A stretch of DNA of 64,000 bases from Acetobacteraceae bacterium ESL0709 (lineage in GTDB: Bacteria > Pseudomonadota > Alphaproteobacteria > Acetobacterales > Acetobacteraceae), in the NCBI GenBank assembly GCA_029433415.1, contig JAQTIA010000003.1:248001-312000 (forward strand), given 5' to 3'. Shown piece after piece: positions 50,832 through 60,884 of this stretch. The notes below the pieces were generated by a model. It was not told the DNA's origin and did no database searches. It saw nothing but the letters and a program-made list of their open reading frames with translations. Positions within the stretch are counted from its first letter, which is position 1, and the number at the start of each line of letters is the position of its first letter. The position numbers and the translations under genes were made by a program.

Positions 50832-53800
50832 GTGAGTAACCAGGCCGATGATAAAACTGTGCCCGTTTCCGGGGAAAGGGGAACGGGCACGCCTGAGTGG
50901 AAAGTATTTGATGCAGCCTGGTATCGTAGACGTTATCAGTCGGTTCTTGATGCTGAGGAAAAACAGGCCACTGATCAGAAGCTTGAAGACCTTTGGAAAC
51001 AGACGGTCAGAGAAACTGGCCGTTCTCCCAACAGGTTTTTCGATGAAAAATGGTACCTTTCCTATAATAGTGATGTTGGACGGCAAATTCGTGCTGGCGG
51101 TATTTTTGAAACGGGTTTCCAGCATTACGAGGATATAGGCTTTAAAAGCTGTTCGCCTCACTGGCTTTTCCGGGAAGAGGATTATTTCAGGCGCAATTGT
51201 GATCTGAGCTATCGCGATATTCTATCTCAAGGCTTTGTTAACGGCTATGACCATTATCTGAAGTGTGGCGATAAAGAGGGCAGGCAAGCCAATCTCTATT
51301 TCCAACCAGAACTTTTTGTCAGCCAGCTTTTGCGGGAAGGGATGGATATAGACGTTTCCCAGGGGGCGTTCAGGACTTACCTATCCTTGGAGGATGAGCG
51401 GCTCGGACAGATGAGAACGTCCTGGTACTTTGATCCGCAGTGGTATCTGAGGCGTTATCCTGAAGTAGAGGAGTGTATAAGAACAGGGCGTTATGGGCTT
51501 CCGCTTGAACATTATCTTTGTAATGATGAGCCAACGCGCTTTGATCCTAACCCTCATTTCAGCGAAATTTATTATCTTGCTCAGTATCCAGATATAGAAA
51601 AGGCTGTGGCGGAAGGGCGCTACCGTAACGGTTATGAGCATTTCCTGACGACGGGCCTCTATGAAGGCCGCCGGCCACAGCAGGGAGTTGAGCTTGATCT
51701 TGGCGTGATGAAAGGGGGCAGATCCCATCTTCTGGCGGATTATAACGTTGAAGATGCTTTTGCTCTTTATGTTCGGCAGAAAGAGGAAAAATTTTCCATT
51801 GATTTGCTTTCCTGTTCTGTCGAGGCAGCCCGTAAGCTTGCCATTACGCGTCTTGAAGCCCATTTGCCGGCTCTCTATCGTAATCCATTGGTTTTTGATA
51901 CGTCGTGGCCACCTGAATTAACGGTTATTCTCTGTTCAGAAGGAGATTATCTCTCCGTTACGGCTTCCCTGTTGTCGCTCTATGAGCAGGGATTTAGTGG
52001 TCAGGAGATCATGGTCGTCAGTAATGGCACTGTTCGGGAGAGGCATCGTCTCGAAAAAACTTTCAAAAATGTGACCTTCCTTTATCCCGCAGAGTGGAAA
52101 ACGGATAAGGGCCTTTTTCTGAAAGGGGTACAGCTCGCGAAATGTGAGCAGATTCTGCTTCTTTATGCGGGCGTGACGGTTCATCAGAATGCTTTGTCTG
52201 TTATTTTTTCATCCATGGCTGAAAGAGATATTACTGGCGGCGGCGGTCAGGTTATCGCAGCTAACCAGAAAGTTCTGGAAACCGGGTGCCATATTTTTCG
52301 GGACGGTTCTGTCAAAGTTTATGGCAAGGGCGAAAAAGCATTTTCGCCTGATATTTCTTTTGCAAGGCAGGTTGACGGATTTCAGAGAGGCGCTTTTTTC
52401 GGGAGGCGGGAGGCTATTCTTCCCTTATTGGCAGAACTTGCTCCGTTTGAAGATAAAACAGGCTTTCTCTCTTTGACATGTTCTCTCAGCGCGATGGGAA
52501 ACAAACTGGTCTACTGCCCGGATCTTCTTTTGACCGATCTGGAAACAGGTCGTGCTTTTGAGCTTCCTGCGTCGGTTCCAGATTTGTTTAAAGAGAATTT
52601 CCCTTCATATCTTGCAGAAGAATTTCTTCCCTCCGATCAACGGACGCCTTTTTTCAATAAGGAGAAAAACAGGACGATCCTGATTGTTTATGAGCGTCTT
52701 CCACTGGCATCGGAAGGTGGGTTCTCTCGTCGTGCTTTTGATCTGATTGAGATTCTGCACAAGGAAGGATGGGAAGTTTCGCTTCTGGCTCTTCATGAGG
52801 GACCAGAGGATAGATTGACGCCGTTACAGTCATATCCTTCGTCTGTGAAGTGGTTTGTGGGTGAGGATTATCTTCAGGATTTTTTTGTCAAGGGGCATGT
52901 CGAATTTGATCTCGTCTGGGTGAATGGTTCGTCAATAGCCGCCCAGCTTATGTCACTGGTAAAACCGTTCCTCCGTTCGGAACAGAATTTTATTCTGGAT
53001 ATAACAACTCTTGAGGGTAACGGATTACGGGCATCTGAAAGCTATTTGAGGCGGTGTGTTGGTGGCCAGGATAACAAGGAACTTTTTCTGGCAGAATTGC
53101 GCCAGAAGCTTTCGGACGCTTGGCTCTGTCGCGCCGTCATTACGGATAATGACTGGGAAGCAGATCACATAAGGCAGGCAGGAATTTTCAATGTTGTCGT
53201 TATCCCCAACCGTTTCCGCGCTCCTGGTGTTACGCCGCAGATGGAAGGACGGTCAGGACTTTTGTTTCCTGTGCCTTTATACAAATCTGGCGATGCTGCC
53301 CATGATGGGTTCGATTGGTTTTGTCTGAATGTTTTGCCTGCTTTGAGGGATATTCTGCCAGAGGATATTCCGCTCTGGGTTGGTGCCTATCATAATCCTG
53401 CTATTGATCTGGCCTTTTATGAACGCTTTGTCCCCGTCAAGGGGCTGACAAAGCCCTTGCCATTGGCAGAAATCATGGAGCAATGTCGCTTGGCCGTTGT
53501 ACCGACGCGTGTAATGGCGACTATTACCCCTGAAATCCTGGATGTGATGGAAGCGGGCCTGCCAGCCGTCATGAGTTCGCCTGTCATGAAAGAGCTTGGT
53601 TTTACAGCGGGAGAAGAGGGAATTGATGGCGGTTTTAATGACCCGCAAAGTTTCGCTCTGGCAATCGCTGAACTTTATACTGATGAAGCGCTATGGAATA
53701 GAATAAGCAAGGCAGCGTCAGAAAAAATTACGGCTTCTTATAGTAAGGAACATTTCAGGAGTTCCGTTCTGTCTCTTCTGGCACAGTTGGAAAATCCTGT

Positions 53801-53981
53801 TTTTCAATCTTATCCCTTGAAGATTAGTCGCACTTCTCCCGCACGTCGCTTTCAGCCGGCGCCACTGATTTTGTCTGGAGAGGTCTCCGACGAACCGAAT
53901 GCTGCGAAATCTGTGGAAGACGTTGAGGAAGCAAATGACAGGATGCCCGGAATCAGGCTCGGTGTTACGTTAGAGACATAA
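50832..53981 (+). CDS. large glycosyltransferase with WYL-repeat N terminus
   Basis: About 1049 aa (GTG start chosen for its 10-nt spacing from AGGGA). Residues 25-320 hold five or more imperfect units of the form 'FD--WYL--YPDV-------G---HY---G--EGR-P', e.g. 'YFDPQWYLRRYPEVEECI' and 'HFSEIYYLAQYPDIEKAV'. Then comes a GT2-like region (about 365-570: 'ELTVILCSEGDYLSVTASLL') and a GT4-like C-terminal half (about 615-1000: 'ILIVYERLPLASEGGFSRRA', 'LWVGAYHNP', 'LAVVPTRVMATITPEILDVM'). Such proteins build surface polysaccharide. It is not inside an obvious polysaccharide cluster. Confidence 0.75.
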   Translation: MSNQADDKTVPVSGERGTGTPEWKVFDAAWYRRRYQSVLDAEEKQATDQKLEDLWKQTVRETGRSPNRFFDEKWYLSYNSDVGRQIRAGGIFETGFQHYEDIGFKSCSPHWLFREEDYFRRNCDLSYRDILSQGFVNGYDHYLKCGDKEGRQANLYFQPELFVSQLLREGMDIDVSQGAFRTYLSLEDERLGQMRTSWYFDPQWYLRRYPEVEECIRTGRYGLPLEHYLCNDEPTRFDPNPHFSEIYYLAQYPDIEKAVAEGRYRNGYEHFLTTGLYEGRRPQQGVELDLGVMKGGRSHLLADYNVEDAFALYVRQKEEKFSIDLLSCSVEAARKLAITRLEAHLPALYRNPLVFDTSWPPELTVILCSEGDYLSVTASLLSLYEQGFSGQEIMVVSNGTVRERHRLEKTFKNVTFLYPAEWKTDKGLFLKGVQLAKCEQILLLYAGVTVHQNALSVIFSSMAERDITGGGGQVIAANQKVLETGCHIFRDGSVKVYGKGEKAFSPDISFARQVDGFQRGAFFGRREAILPLLAELAPFEDKTGFLSLTCSLSAMGNKLVYCPDLLLTDLETGRAFELPASVPDLFKENFPSYLAEEFLPSDQRTPFFNKEKNRTILIVYERLPLASEGGFSRRAFDLIEILHKEGWEVSLLALHEGPEDRLTPLQSYPSSVKWFVGEDYLQDFFVKGHVEFDLVWVNGSSIAAQLMSLVKPFLRSEQNFILDITTLEGNGLRASESYLRRCVGGQDNKELFLAELRQKLSDAWLCRAVITDNDWEADHIRQAGIFNVVVIPNRFRAPGVTPQMEGRSGLLFPVPLYKSGDAAHDGFDWFCLNVLPALRDILPEDIPLWVGAYHNPAIDLAFYERFVPVKGLTKPLPLAEIMEQCRLAVVPTRVMATITPEILDVMEAGLPAVMSSPVMKELGFTAGEEGIDGGFNDPQSFALAIAELYTDEALWNRISKAASEKITASYSKEHFRSSVLSLLAQLENPVFQSYPLKISRTSPARRFQPAPLILSGEVSDEPNAAKSVEDVEEANDRMPGIRLGVTLET

Positions 53982-54001
53982 AGGGGAGGGAATTGAGCAT
54001 C

Positions 54002-55408
54002 ATGGATTATAAAGAACAACTCTCTGCGGTTTTGCAGCATGTCGATAAAAAACTGGACCAGTCGCTAGAACGGTTACAGGCTCTTTTGCGCATTGCCAGT
54101 ATTTCAACGCAGCCAACACACAAGGGAGAATGTCGGCAGGCAGCAGAGTGGCTGTGTAATGAGTTGGCAGATTTGGGGTTTGAGGCTTCAGTAGAGGAGG
54201 TGTCATGGGCGGAGCCGGGTCACCCCATGGTGGTTGGTTTCCAGCATGACAAGAGTTTATCCAGGCATCGTGTGCTGTTTTATGGCCATTATGATGTACA
54301 GCCTGTTGATCCTGAGGCCCTATGGACAACCCCGCCTTTTGAACCCGTTATCAGGGATGTCGATGGGCGTATGGTCATCGTTGCCAGAGGGGCAAGCGAT
54401 GATAAAGGACAGGTCATGACGTTTCTTGAGGCCTGCCGTGCCTGGAAAGAAGTGACAGGTTCACTGCCAGTGGATGTTACCGTGCTTTTGGAAGGGGAAG
54501 AGGAATGCGGAGGCGGCAATTTGCGCCCCTTCCTTGATTCTAATCGGGATCGTCTCAAAGGGGATGTTGCCTTGATTTGTGATACCTCCATGGCTGATCG
54601 TCAGACACCCGCCATTACGACGTCATTGCGTGGATTACTGGCCGAGGAGATCACGGTTAAATGTGCCGCCCAGGATTTGCATTCTGGAATTTATGGTAAT
54701 GCGGCCCGGAATCCTATTGCCGTTCTGTGTGATCTTTTCTCCAGTCTCAGGGACGCAGAAGGCCAAGTGACCATAAAGGGCTTCTATGATGGTATAAAAG
54801 AGATTTCCGGAACGAAAAGAAAGCAATGGGCTGAGCTTTTCCCTGATGACCGTTCATTACTGGGAGAGGTAGGTCTTTCCCACAATGCCGGGGAAAAGGG
54901 TTATAGCGCTATTGAGCAAGTTTGGGCGCGTCCCAGCTTCGAAATTAACGGTATTTCCGGCGGGTATGAGGGAGAGGGCTTCAAAACGGTCATTCCAGCC
55001 CAGGCAAGCGCCAAAATTTCGTTCAGACTGGTACTTGGGCAGGATCCCGAAAAAATTCGTAAAAATTTCCATCAGTTTGTGAAAGATCATTTACCGGATG
55101 ATGCCGAAGTAACCTTCGCCTCTTATGGTGCCTCTCCAGGATTTTCTTTTTCTGACACAAAATCTTTCCTTCCCCGTGCGCTTGAGGCCTTGAGCGAAGA
55201 GTGGGGCAAGGAGGCGGTTGAAATCGGGTCTGGTGGGTCCATTCCTGTTGCCGAAGATGTCCGCCAGGCCCTTTCCATGGATGCGCTTATGGTCGGGTTT
55301 GCCCAGAATGATGATCGTATCCATTCACCCAATGAACATTATGGTCTCGATTCATTTCATAAGGGCATAAGATCATGGGTGCGTATTCTTGCCAGATTGA
55401 GGCAATAA
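54002..55408 (+). CDS. M20-family dipeptidase/deacylase
   Basis: A 468-aa metallopeptidase of the M20 (ArgE/DapE/CNDP-like) family. Zinc-site motifs are '[10 protein letters not shown]', 'RGASDDKGQ', '[13 protein letters not shown]' and the terminal '[12 protein letters not shown]'. A lid/dimerisation domain lies at about 210-370. ATG 54002 is preferred to an upstream TTG because GGGAGGG lies 11 nt before it. It cleaves small peptides or acylated amino acids in the cytoplasm. TAATG overlap with pdxA. Confidence 0.87.
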   Translation: MDYKEQLSAVLQHVDKKLDQSLERLQALLRIASISTQPTHKGECRQAAEWLCNELADLGFEASVEEVSWAEPGHPMVVGFQHDKSLSRHRVLFYGHYDVQPVDPEALWTTPPFEPVIRDVDGRMVIVARGASDDKGQVMTFLEACRAWKEVTGSLPVDVTVLLEGEEECGGGNLRPFLDSNRDRLKGDVALICDTSMADRQTPAITTSLRGLLAEEITVKCAAQDLHSGIYGNAARNPIAVLCDLFSSLRDAEGQVTIKGFYDGIKEISGTKRKQWAELFPDDRSLLGEVGLSHNAGEKGYSAIEQVWARPSFEINGISGGYEGEGFKTVIPAQASAKISFRLVLGQDPEKIRKNFHQFVKDHLPDDAEVTFASYGASPGFSFSDTKSFLPRALEALSEEWGKEAVEIGSGGSIPVAEDVRQALSMDALMVGFAQNDDRIHSPNEHYGLDSFHKGIRSWVRILARLRQ

Positions 55409-56415
55409 TGACTTTGTCTTCATTGCCGTTGGCGGTCACTATGGGGGATCCGGCCGGAATAGGGCCGTTCCTGACAGGGGAAGCCTGGCGTCATTTCAAA
55501 GAGACGGGACCTGTGTTTTTCTGGGCCGGAGATCCGTCTCTATTGGGGCCTGATAGTCCTTCTGAGATTATAGCGTCGCCTGAGCACGCTTTGGCGGTGT
55601 TTGAAAGGGCTTTGCCCGTCATCCCTGTTACATGTCCGGCTGAAGTGAGGGCGGGGATTCCTGATTCCCGGAATGCCGGAGCGGTCATCCAGAGTATTGA
55701 TTATGCCGTGCAGGCGGTGCAACAAGGTCGTGCCGGGGCGGTTGTGACAAACCCTATTGCCAAGCATGTTCTTGCTGATGCCGGATTTAAATATCCTGGT
55801 CATACGGAATATCTGGCGCATCTTTGTCATGTTTCCGGTAAGGAAATCATGATGCTGGCCTGTCCTGAATTGCGGGTCGTCCTGACGAGCGTCCATGTTC
55901 CGCTTCGTCAGTCTCTTGAGGAGCTTGACCAGAGTCACATTATAGACGTGACTTTAAACACTCAGGAGAGTTTGCGGCGAGACTTCGGTATTGCCAAACC
56001 GCGTATTGCCATGGCGGGCATTAATCCTCATGCCGGGGAGAAAGGTTTAATGGGCCGTGAAGAAAGTCTTATTATCGAACCGGCTGTCAGGTTTTTGAGA
56101 GAGAAGGGCCTTGATGTGTTCGGTCCCCTGCCGCCTGACACCATGTTCAGTGCTGTTATGAGGCCCTGTTATGACGTAGCGGTTTGTCATTATCATGATC
56201 AGGGTCTGATACCAATCAAGACGCTTGATATGGTGCAAGGCGTCAATATAACACTTGGTCTGCCCATTATTCGCACTTCACCCGATCATGGCACTGCTTT
56301 TGACCTGATGAGAGAGGGACGGGTACGTCAGGCAGATCCGGGGAGCCTTTACGCCGCGATCAGGATGGCGGCTGAGATGAGCCAGAAGAGACGGGATTTC
56401 AGGAGGGGAAAATGA
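55408..56415 (+). CDS. pdxA: 4-hydroxythreonine-4-phosphate dehydrogenase
   Basis: PdxA oxidises 4-phosphohydroxy-L-threonine in pyridoxal phosphate synthesis. The 335-aa protein has '[11 protein letters not shown]', '[14 protein letters not shown]', '[15 protein letters not shown]' and '[14 protein letters not shown]', the divalent-metal His sites. The ATG at 55408 overlaps the preceding stop. It overlaps pdxJ by 4 bp, so both last steps of ring formation are co-expressed. Confidence 0.95.
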   Translation: MTLSSLPLAVTMGDPAGIGPFLTGEAWRHFKETGPVFFWAGDPSLLGPDSPSEIIASPEHALAVFERALPVIPVTCPAEVRAGIPDSRNAGAVIQSIDYAVQAVQQGRAGAVVTNPIAKHVLADAGFKYPGHTEYLAHLCHVSGKEIMMLACPELRVVLTSVHVPLRQSLEELDQSHIIDVTLNTQESLRRDFGIAKPRIAMAGINPHAGEKGLMGREESLIIEPAVRFLREKGLDVFGPLPPDTMFSAVMRPCYDVAVCHYHDQGLIPIKTLDMVQGVNITLGLPIIRTSPDHGTAFDLMREGRVRQADPGSLYAAIRMAAEMSQKRRDFRRGK

Positions 56416-57107
56416 TTCGCTTAGGTGTGAATATCGATCATGTCGCGACACTCAGAAATGCGCGTGGCGAATCTTACCCGGATCCTGTCGAGGCGGCGCA
56501 ATACGCTATCAGAGGTGGTGCGGACGGTATTACCGCACATTTGCGGGAGGACAGGCGTCATATCCGCGATGAGGATATCAGGCGTTTGAGGAAATTATCT
56601 GTTCCCCTTAATTTTGAAATGGCAGCAACGGAAGAAATGGTTGCCATTGCCTGTGAAGTGGAACCACATGCCTGTTGCCTTGTTCCCGAAAAGCGTGAAG
56701 AGCTGACAACTGAAGGTGGCCTGAATATCCATGAATTACAAAGTGATCTCCGGCCTAAAATAGAGCGCCTGAAAAAAGCCGGTATCCGTGTGTCTCTCTT
56801 CATCGATCCCGATCCGGTCCAGATTGAAACAGCCCACGCTTTGGGAGCACCGGTTATTGAGCTTCATACGGGGGCTTATGCACAAGGGAGAAACGGGGAG
56901 CTGGAACGACTTCAGAAAGCTGCTATTCTTGCACAGAAAAGGGGGCTTGAAGTCCATGCGGGTCATGGATTGACCTACGATAATGTCGGATCCATCAAAA
57001 ATCTGAAAGGACTGGCAGAGCTCAATATCGGTCATTTTCTGATTTGTCAGGCTCTTTTCACGGGTTTGGAGGCTTCTGTCCGTCACATGAAAGAGCTTCT
57101 TGAATGA
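56412..57107 (+). CDS. pdxJ: pyridoxine 5'-phosphate synthase
   Basis: PdxJ condenses the PdxA product with deoxyxylulose 5-phosphate to pyridoxine 5'-phosphate. The 231-aa barrel begins '[17 protein letters not shown]' and has '[16 protein letters not shown]', '[17 protein letters not shown]', 'ELHTGAYA' and '[12 protein letters not shown]'. Its stop codon directly abuts the stop of the convergent lipoprotein gene, with no gap. Confidence 0.96.
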   Translation: MIRLGVNIDHVATLRNARGESYPDPVEAAQYAIRGGADGITAHLREDRRHIRDEDIRRLRKLSVPLNFEMAATEEMVAIACEVEPHACCLVPEKREELTTEGGLNIHELQSDLRPKIERLKKAGIRVSLFIDPDPVQIETAHALGAPVIELHTGAYAQGRNGELERLQKAAILAQKRGLEVHAGHGLTYDNVGSIKNLKGLAELNIGHFLICQALFTGLEASVRHMKELLE

Positions 57108-57734
57108 TCAGGGGGTTTTGGAAGCTTTGCTTTCACTCTCTGTTGGAGGAGACTGAACAGGTCTGATGAGGGGTTTTGTGTCATCTTTTTCGAAATAGGG
57201 TGCGTATTGACCCGATTGGTCGGAATAGGTGGCACTTGCATTTTGTGGCGGGGTCTTGGCAGCATGGAAAGCTGATATTGGTCCAAAGGGCCAGGTTGCG
57301 TGTACTTCGTGCATGGTTGATTCCGGCTGACGAGCGCAGCCGCGCGTGATCATGGAGCAAATTCCGTCAGTGCCGACATATTCATCATTATCGCCCGAAT
57401 AGTGGATTTCCGAAACGCGTTCATGATCCAGTCTGACAATCATACGACAGTTTGAACCGGGTCCTCCGACAAAAGCTTGATAGAGCTGGATGACTCCTCC
57501 GACGGGGATTAACGTCGAGTCTTGGGGAACAGTGATTTTACGCGAAGTGTCGTATTGCCATAATTCTGTTGTGTCGTTGAGTTTTTTGGTACTGTTAGGG
57601 GTGCCGGCGCAGGCCTGAAGATCGTAACTGGTCATGCCCATCATTTCAAATTGTGCGCGATGCGCTTCGCGTGCGTCGAAATACCCGCATCCTTCCAGAG
57701 CGAGGAGGAGAGAGAATATAAAAGTGCATTTCAT
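57108..57734 (-). CDS. hypothetical lipoprotein
   Basis: A 208-aa product starting at ATG 57734 with a lipoprotein signal (MKCTFIFSLLLALEGC, lipobox Cys16). The mature part contains 'GMTSYDLQACAGTPNSTKKL', as in small outer-membrane lipoproteins with an SmpA/BamE-like start, then Cys-containing 'SNCRMIVRLD' and 'DGICSMITRGCA'. An in-frame start at 57809 would bury the signal. The function is unknown. Confidence 0.6.
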   Translation of the reverse strand: MKCTFIFSLLLALEGCGYFDAREAHRAQFEMMGMTSYDLQACAGTPNSTKKLNDTTELWQYDTSRKITVPQDSTLIPVGGVIQLYQAFVGGPGSNCRMIVRLDHERVSEIHYSGDNDEYVGTDGICSMITRGCARQPESTMHEVHATWPFGPISAFHAAKTPPQNASATYSDQSGQYAPYFEKDDTKPLIRPVQSPPTESESKASKTP

Positions 57735-57917
57735 GGACGCAGAAGGAAAGCAATGCTTCAAAGTCGTGGCCTGGGACTGGATTGAAATATGGGAGAAGGA
57801 ATGTCCCATATCATAAAAAAGGGGTTGCAGAAAGGGATGCGCTTAAAGAGCGGGTTCCGTTAAAAGAGACTATGCGTTAGAAAGGGTAAGGATTCTGTTT
57901 ACAATAGAGAGATATTC

Positions 57918-58142
57918 ATGGCTGATTTATCATCTTCTGAAATTACCCGCCTTCAACAAGCTTTAAGGCGTCTTATGGGTTCTCCCAAGCTGACGGTCAA
58001 TAAACCGCCACGCAAAGGTATGAGCGTCGAAGTCGCCGTTGATGGAGAAGTTATCGGCACGGTCTATCGTGATGAGGAAGAGGGAGAAGTTTCCTACGCC
58101 ATTAACATCACGGTGCTGGAAGAAGATCTTCCTCCAGCCTGA
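57918..58142 (+). CDS. DUF3126 family protein
   Basis: A 74-aa protein with 'EITRLQQALRRLMGSPKLTV' and 'VAVDGEVIGTVYRDEEEGEV' then 'SYAINITVLEEDL', the DUF3126 pattern restricted mainly to alphaproteobacteria. It has a small alpha/beta fold and no known role. It is followed by a bidirectional hairpin. Confidence 0.8.
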   Translation: MADLSSSEITRLQQALRRLMGSPKLTVNKPPRKGMSVEVAVDGEVIGTVYRDEEEGEVSYAINITVLEEDLPPA

Positions 58143-58158
58143 AAGGCAATCCGGCTGT

Positions 58159-58180
58159 CGCCCCTTATAATAAAGGGGCG
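58159..58180. terminator. bidirectional terminator overlapping the pepP stop
   Basis: CGCCCCTT / AAGGGGCG is an 8-bp stem with a T run on the plus strand. The left arm contains the stop codon of the minus-strand peptidase gene. Confidence 0.75.
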
Positions 58181-59946
58181 CAGCTTTTTATCAGCCATGG
58201 GTGCAGGCCTTTGTCCAGATAAGGGAGAAGGAGCTTTCTCACCTTGGTATGGTAGTCATCCAGCCACTCGCGTTCCCGCTGTGTCAGAAGGCTGATTTCG
58301 ATCATCTGCTTGTCAATAGGCGTGTGGGTCAGGACTTCAAATTCCAGAAATTTTCCTTCTTCTTCGCCGACATGACTTTCCTTGATGAGAAGCAGGTTTT
58401 CGATACGGATGCCGTAATGGCCTTCCTTATAATAACCAGGCTCGTTTGATATGATCATGCCCGCCTCAAGTCCCGTCGGACGTGGGGCAGCGGAGATTGA
58501 TTGTGGTCCTTCATGGACAGACAGGTAGGAACCGATACCGTGCCCGGTGCCGTGATCGTAATCAAGGCCTTCCTGCCAGAGGAATTGTCGGGCCAGGCTA
58601 TCCAGCCTGTAGCCCGGCATGTGGCGGGGGAAACGTGCTTGTGATAAGGCGATATGGCCTTTCAGCACATTGGTATAGGCTTTTCGCAAGGCAGCAGGAG
58701 GTTTTTCAGGTCCAATCCATAATGTGCGTGTGAGATCCGTCGTGCCGTAAGGATATTGGCCACCACTATCCACAAGATAGACCTGATTGGGCGCGGCTAT
58801 TTTATCGTGTCCTCTGATGGCTCTGTAATGGGGATAAGCCCCATTAGGGCCAATCGCCGAGATTGTTTCAAAACTGTCTTCACGATAATCGGCAGAAAGA
58901 GCACGAAAACGCCCCAACCTTTCTGCCAGTTCGGTTTCGCTCTTGCCGCAACCTTCCTGTTCAATCCAGTGCAGGAATTTTGCCATGGCAACCGCGTCTT
59001 CAAGATGCGCTTTTCGGGCGCCTTCCTGTTCGACCGGATTTTTGATGGCTTTGGGCAAGGTGCATAAATCCTGTGCAAAAACAATTTCGGCTCCGGCTTT
59101 TTCCAGTTCAAGGGTGAACCATAAGGGAGTGGTTGCCGGATCAAGCCTGACTGTTTTTTTGTTCAGTTCAGAAAGTTTTTGGAGCAGCATTTCAGGTGTC
59201 AGCAGAGTAACACTATCATCAGGCCTGGTTTCGAACCTCTCCGGGCTGATGAAGAGATCAATGGTTGCATCATTATGCAAGATTCCATAGCCATGAGCGA
59301 CAGGCGTCATGGGGACATCATGTCCCCGGATATTGAGTAGCCATGCCAGGGACGTACCATCGGCAATAATCATGGCGTGCTGATGATTATCCTTTAACGC
59401 TCTGGCGATTTTTTGCCTTTTGGAAAGGCTTTCTTCTCCAGTATAGATCAGCTCATGCAAGGCGACAGGAAGATAGGGCGGGGGAGGCTGATCTTTCCAT
59501 GCAAGATCAATCGGATTTTTGGAGAGTGGGATAAACTCGACATAATCAGTTTGCCATGAATCATACTGACTTTTACTGACCAGTCTGGGATCAAACCCAA
59601 TCTTCAGGATGTGTCCGTCATGGCTGGCTTTTTGCGCCAGCCAGTCACGTGGGGATGTAAAACCGTTATGGCAGCGCTCCCATAAATCATGCGGAACCTG
59701 CTGTTCCATCTGAACGGTATAACGCCCGTCGGAAAAAACAGCTCCCTGCTCTTCAAGCAGAATGGCCAATCCGGCAGTTCCGGTGAAGCCTGTCAGCCAC
59801 GCCAGACGTTCAGCGTAAGGGGCAACATATTCACCGAGATATTCATCTCCGCGTGTAATCAGAAAGCCGGAAACTCCCAGTTCACTGAAGAGGCGACGCG
59901 TGTCCCGTACGCGCTCGGAAAGAGGCGATGAATCCACTCTGGTCAT
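58165..59946 (-). CDS. aminopeptidase P family (M24B) Xaa-Pro peptidase
   Basis: A 593-aa metallopeptidase that removes N-terminal residues before proline. Three-domain layout: two creatinase-like N-terminal domains (to about 310) and the pita-bread domain with the metal sites 'YLVDSGGQYPYGTTDLTRT' (Asp pair), 'GTGHGIGSYLSVHEG' (His), and 'ISNEPGYYKEGHYGIRIENL' (Glu pair). The extra-long form (about 590-600 aa) is the eukaryote-like XPNPEP1 type common in alphaproteobacteria. It is 8 bp downstream of prmA. Confidence 0.92.
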   Translation of the reverse strand: MTRVDSSPLSERVRDTRRLFSELGVSGFLITRGDEYLGEYVAPYAERLAWLTGFTGTAGLAILLEEQGAVFSDGRYTVQMEQQVPHDLWERCHNGFTSPRDWLAQKASHDGHILKIGFDPRLVSKSQYDSWQTDYVEFIPLSKNPIDLAWKDQPPPPYLPVALHELIYTGEESLSKRQKIARALKDNHQHAMIIADGTSLAWLLNIRGHDVPMTPVAHGYGILHNDATIDLFISPERFETRPDDSVTLLTPEMLLQKLSELNKKTVRLDPATTPLWFTLELEKAGAEIVFAQDLCTLPKAIKNPVEQEGARKAHLEDAVAMAKFLHWIEQEGCGKSETELAERLGRFRALSADYREDSFETISAIGPNGAYPHYRAIRGHDKIAAPNQVYLVDSGGQYPYGTTDLTRTLWIGPEKPPAALRKAYTNVLKGHIALSQARFPRHMPGYRLDSLARQFLWQEGLDYDHGTGHGIGSYLSVHEGPQSISAAPRPTGLEAGMIISNEPGYYKEGHYGIRIENLLLIKESHVGEEEGKFLEFEVLTHTPIDKQMIEISLLTQREREWLDDYHTKVRKLLLPYLDKGLHPWLIKSCAPLL

Positions 59947-59954
59947 GATAGTCC

Positions 59955-60884
59955 TTAAAGATTATGCGGTTTTCTGATAATAAGTGTTGCCCATGGCCCT
60001 TCGGTCAGGATTTCTTCAAGCACAAGCCCCTGGCGCCTGTGAGCCTGGATGACCATATTGGCCTGCGTCTGGAGCAATCCTGCAAGAATAACAGTCCCAC
60101 CGGGCGAAACAGATAAAGCCAGCGAGCGCGCCATGCGACAGAGAGGACGCGCAAGTATATTGGCAAAAACGAGATCATAAGGTGCTTTTTTGCGTACAGC
60201 TTCTGTATGCCAGCCATTTCCAAAGCGACAATCAAGCAGGGGGCCGATATGGTTTAGTCTGGCGTTGGAAGCAGCAACCCGCACGGACCATGGCTCAATA
60301 TCAACAGCCAGCACAGGACGTTTCAGAAGTTTGGCAGCCGCCATGGCCAGGATGCCGGAACCACATCCCATATCAAGGATTTTACGGGGGTTCCGATAGG
60401 CGATTTTTTCCAGAGCCCGTAAACATCCCCGCGTTGAGCCATGCTCGCCTGAGCCAAAAGCAATACCGGCATCCAATGTAATGGTCAGGCGGTTTCGGGA
60501 AACTTCATCATGGAGGTGCGTTCCTCTTATACAAAAAGAGCGACCTATTTCTTGCGGAGGAAAGGCTTCCTGCGTGCGGGCAAGCCAACCTTCAGCTTCT
60601 GTCTCGCAACGTGTTAGGATAGCCTCGGTCCCACTTAAGGCGCGGGCGAGATCCAGAGCGGCTTCCAGTTCCTCATCCTTGTGCCCGCGTTCTTTAACGC
60701 CTTCCAGGCGCCAGAAGATCTGTTCGTCATCCTCCTCAAAAATGCCAACAGTGTTGCAGACGGTCAGCAGAGCCTGTTCGAAAAGAGGTGCAAATTCCTC
60801 CTTTACTGTTACGGAGACTGTCTCCAGTGCGGTAGCATGACGGGCACCGATATGGCGTGGTGCAATTGAACAGGCAGTCTTCAC
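59955..60884 (-). CDS. prmA: ribosomal protein L11 methyltransferase
   Basis: PrmA trimethylates ribosomal protein L11 using S-adenosylmethionine. The 309-aa product has an N-terminal recognition domain and the methyltransferase domain from about 130 with 'DAGIAFGSGEHGSTRGCL', 'ILDMGCGSGILAMAAAKL' (SAM motif I) and 'DLVFANILARPL' (motif IV). It overlaps the helicase stop by 4 bp. Confidence 0.92.
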   Translation of the reverse strand: MKTACSIAPRHIGARHATALETVSVTVKEEFAPLFEQALLTVCNTVGIFEEDDEQIFWRLEGVKERGHKDEELEAALDLARALSGTEAILTRCETEAEGWLARTQEAFPPQEIGRSFCIRGTHLHDEVSRNRLTITLDAGIAFGSGEHGSTRGCLRALEKIAYRNPRKILDMGCGSGILAMAAAKLLKRPVLAVDIEPWSVRVAASNARLNHIGPLLDCRFGNGWHTEAVRKKAPYDLVFANILARPLCRMARSLALSVSPGGTVILAGLLQTQANMVIQAHRRQGLVLEEILTEGPWATLIIRKPHNL

